Positions 62,548 through 64,000 of a DNA stretch of 64,000 bases are shown here, in pieces (within the stretch, counting starts at the first letter, position 1; each line of letters opens with the position of its first letter). The notes below the pieces were generated by a model. It searched no databases. It was not told the origin of the DNA and saw only the letters and a program-made list of their open reading frames with translations. Made by a program: the position numbers and the translations under genes. The DNA is from Sphingosinicella xenopeptidilytica (GTDB lineage: Bacteria > Pseudomonadota > Alphaproteobacteria > Sphingomonadales > Sphingomonadaceae), in assembly GCF_042676985.1 (NCBI RefSeq), contig NZ_JBHTIK010000006.1:3830-67829 (forward strand). The letters are read 5' to 3'.

Positions 62548-62586
62548 CGTTGAGGATGGGTGCTCAGCACGCACCCATCCTCAACG
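62548..62586. repeat. Perfect 16-bp inverted repeat after the TonB receptor
   Basis: CGTTGAGGATGGGTGC (62548-62563) and its exact reverse complement (62571-62586) enclose a 7-base loop, starting 9 bases after the receptor stop. No T run follows. It may protect the mRNA 3' end or act with the next hairpin. Confidence 0.7.
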
Positions 62587-62611
62587 ACGCTGGTCTCTAT
62601 GCGAAAACGAC

Positions 62612-62645
62612 AAGCCCGGCCTGCGCCAGCGCAGGCCGGGCTTTT
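62612..62645 (+). terminator. Intrinsic terminator downstream of the TonB receptor
   Basis: A GC-rich stem AAGCCCGGCCTGCGC (62612-62626) pairs with GCGCAGGCCGGGCTT (62629-62643), the effective loop being the inner bases, and ends in TTTT. It is a classical rho-independent terminator for the receptor, and on the other strand it lies just after the porin stop at 62649. Confidence 0.85.
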
Positions 62646-62648
62646 ATG

Positions 62649-63839
62649 TCAGCCCAGAATGTTGAACGAGATTTCTGCCCGGAGGCCGAAGGCGAGTGCA
62701 TTGCGCACGGTCGGATCGGCGCCGGGATTGATGATGTAGTGCGCGCTCGGCTGAAGTGACAGCCACGATGCGACAGGCGCACGATAGGTCAGTTCGAAGG
62801 CGACCTCAGCGTTATCCGCCGGAACAGCATGTTTGTATGCATCCCCAGTGAACGCCGCGGCAACCGCGAAGCCCAATTGATCCTCGTCACGGCCCTTGAA
62901 CGGCCCCGTGTAATTGAGGCCGGCACTTGCGAACCTGCCGAACGTATTGAAACGCCCGTCGGCGATGCCGAGCCGGGCGAAGGCGGCAAGGCCCTGCGCA
63001 GGATCGCCTGATTCTTCGAACAGCGCGGTTTCACCGCGCACATAAAGGCCGTCATTGCCGCGGTCGCTGTTTCCCGCGTGATCGTCGAAACGTGCCGTAT
63101 AGCTCCAGCCGCCGAACAGAAGCCGTCCATGCGGCAGAGGCGCCTCGATCTCGGCGACGAGGAGCGCCCCGTCACCGTTGCCCAGCTTCACGGCCGTGCG
63201 CTTCGGGCGATCGGGATCGCCGGGTATGCCATCGAGCACGGCGGCACGCACCACCCAGCCTTCCGCAGGCTCGATCGCAATGCGGGCGGCGAGCGATGTC
63301 GACGGAAAAATCGAAGGGCCGTTTTCACCTGTCTGGGCAAAATCGGTGCCGATACCGTGCGGGCTGCCGATAAACAGGCCGGAGGCATCAAGCGAGTCGA
63401 ACTCCGAGTTGAGATCGTAGAGGCCGACCTTCAGCGAGCCGCCTGCAAATTTCTGCTCGATCCACGCTTCGTAGAGCCGAAACGCCTGCACGCCGGTTTC
63501 GATATTGCTCGCCGTCTGCGCGTCGCCGGCGAGCTCGCTGAACGACTTGCCGTTGTTGTAGAGGCCATAGACGTGGACGCTCGCGCCCTTCCATCCGGCA
63601 ATCGCCTCAAGGTCGGCCTCGGCGACGATGTCGAGATTGTCGAGATAGCGGCTGCCGCGCTTGATACCGCCGGAGGCGTTCGACATCACCTCGCCCGTAT
63701 AGGTCGCCTGAAGCAGCAACGGTCCATGGCTCTCGTCGATCTCGCCCCGGCTGTGCGTGTGGCCGTGCGGAAGGTGACCTTCCGAGGCAAATGCGGGGAA
63801 CGCAGCCAGCGAGAGGGCCGCAGCAAAATAGGGACGCAT
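62649..63839 (-). CDS. OprB-like carbohydrate-selective porin
   Basis: A 396-residue outer-membrane porin. The signal peptide (FAAALSLAAFPAFAS) is followed by a His-rich stretch (EGHLPHGHTHSRGE), which could bind metal or be flexible. The barrel has alternating strands such as LDNLDIVAEADLEAI, ASVHVYGLYNNGKSF and LKVGLYDLNSEFDSLDASGLFIGSPHGIG, the last being typical of OprB-family porins. It ends FGLRAEISFNILG. GGAGAAG lies 5 bases before ATG 63839. It should let small sugars or similar solutes cross the outer membrane. It is convergent with the TonB receptor gene. Confidence 0.85.
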   Translation of the reverse strand: MRPYFAAALSLAAFPAFASEGHLPHGHTHSRGEIDESHGPLLLQATYTGEVMSNASGGIKRGSRYLDNLDIVAEADLEAIAGWKGASVHVYGLYNNGKSFSELAGDAQTASNIETGVQAFRLYEAWIEQKFAGGSLKVGLYDLNSEFDSLDASGLFIGSPHGIGTDFAQTGENGPSIFPSTSLAARIAIEPAEGWVVRAAVLDGIPGDPDRPKRTAVKLGNGDGALLVAEIEAPLPHGRLLFGGWSYTARFDDHAGNSDRGNDGLYVRGETALFEESGDPAQGLAAFARLGIADGRFNTFGRFASAGLNYTGPFKGRDEDQLGFAVAAAFTGDAYKHAVPADNAEVAFELTYRAPVASWLSLQPSAHYIINPGADPTVRNALAFGLRAEISFNILG

Positions 63840-63967
63840 CAATCTTCTCCAATCCTTTTTTATTTTATGGATGTCCCCGGCGAGACACACAGCCGGGGGT
63901 GGCGACACGGGTCAGGTGTTTCTCGGGCATTCAGTTTTGTATTTGATCATTGATGGGTAGTGATCGG

Positions 63968-64000
63968 ATGCGTTTACCGGTTGCGGCATGGATGGCGTTG
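63968..64000 (+). CDS. Possible start of an exported protein (cut by window edge)
   Basis: ATG 63968 opens a frame reading MRLPVAAWMAL to the window end, the look of a signal peptide. There is no clear ribosome binding site, only GGG about 13 bases upstream and a weak GATCGG. Too short to assign; listed because nothing else occupies the last 160 bases. Confidence 0.25.
   Translation, partial: MRLPVAAWMAL

Overview
The window looks like a chromosomal catabolic region of a high-GC alphaproteobacterium, most likely a member of the Sphingomonadales. This rests on three large TonB-dependent receptors, an OprB-like porin, many SnoaL-like proteins, dense GTG and TTG starts and general protein style; there is no rRNA or tRNA to settle it. 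I see no insertion sequence, integrase, phage gene or CRISPR array. No stretch over 300 bases lacks a gene.

Left part (1-8342, plus strand): a run of tandem SnoaL/NTF2-like proteins, an aldehyde dehydrogenase, a Tat-exported flavoprotein dehydrogenase, a hydrolase-fold protein with Asp at the nucleophile position and an exported protein with one c-type haem motif. Several products are exported, so this looks like a periplasmic oxidation module.

Central operon (20685 down to 8353, minus strand): eleven tightly coupled genes. They are a phosphohistidine 'mobile domain' protein, a 509-residue orphan, an acyl-CoA ligase, a small winged-helix-like protein, a truncated pyruvate phosphate dikinase (PPDK)-like enzyme, a biotin carrier protein, biotin carboxylase, an OadA-like carboxyltransferase with an altered metal site, a thiolase, biotin synthase and a HAD hydrolase. 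I read this as a candidate biotin-dependent, phosphorylation-assisted carboxylation pathway, probably for a ketone: carboxylate, ligate to CoA, cleave with thiolase. This is the best candidate for an undescribed system.

Next (20842-28707): a tyrosine phosphatase, a GntR regulator and a beta-oxidation-like set (enoyl-CoA hydratase, hydroxyacyl-CoA dehydrogenase, SDR, acyl-CoA dehydrogenase, old-yellow-enzyme oxidoreductase, thiolase). A perfect FadR-type GntR operator lies in the divergent promoter at 23307-23317. An 11-base palindrome is shared between the carboxylase operon promoter and the TonB receptor promoter at 28861.

Then (28942-43347): a TonB receptor, an XRE-cupin regulator with a second cupin, ATP-dependent hydantoinase/oxoprolinase subunits, an amidohydrolase, a cyclophilin, and three genes matching the pipecolate/lysine route (ketimine reductase, AmaA-like oxidase, AmaB-like semialdehyde dehydrogenase). 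A secreted amidohydrolase with a C-terminal CIA30-like domain follows on the opposite strand. The set suggests opening of a cyclic amide and catabolism of the released amino acid.

Next (43362-53353): a TonB receptor divergent from a UGSC-family gene pair (thioredoxin-domain protein plus a Cys-containing UGSC homologue), an M20 amidohydrolase, an MHS-type transporter, a secreted S9 peptidase and a GntR regulator. AT-rich ATATATCA motifs occur at the two promoters.

The right end (53363-64000) holds two tandem DUF4139 proteins, a YaiI/YqxD protein overlapping a DEAD-box helicase, a third GntR regulator, a large TonB receptor, two strong hairpins and an OprB-like porin.
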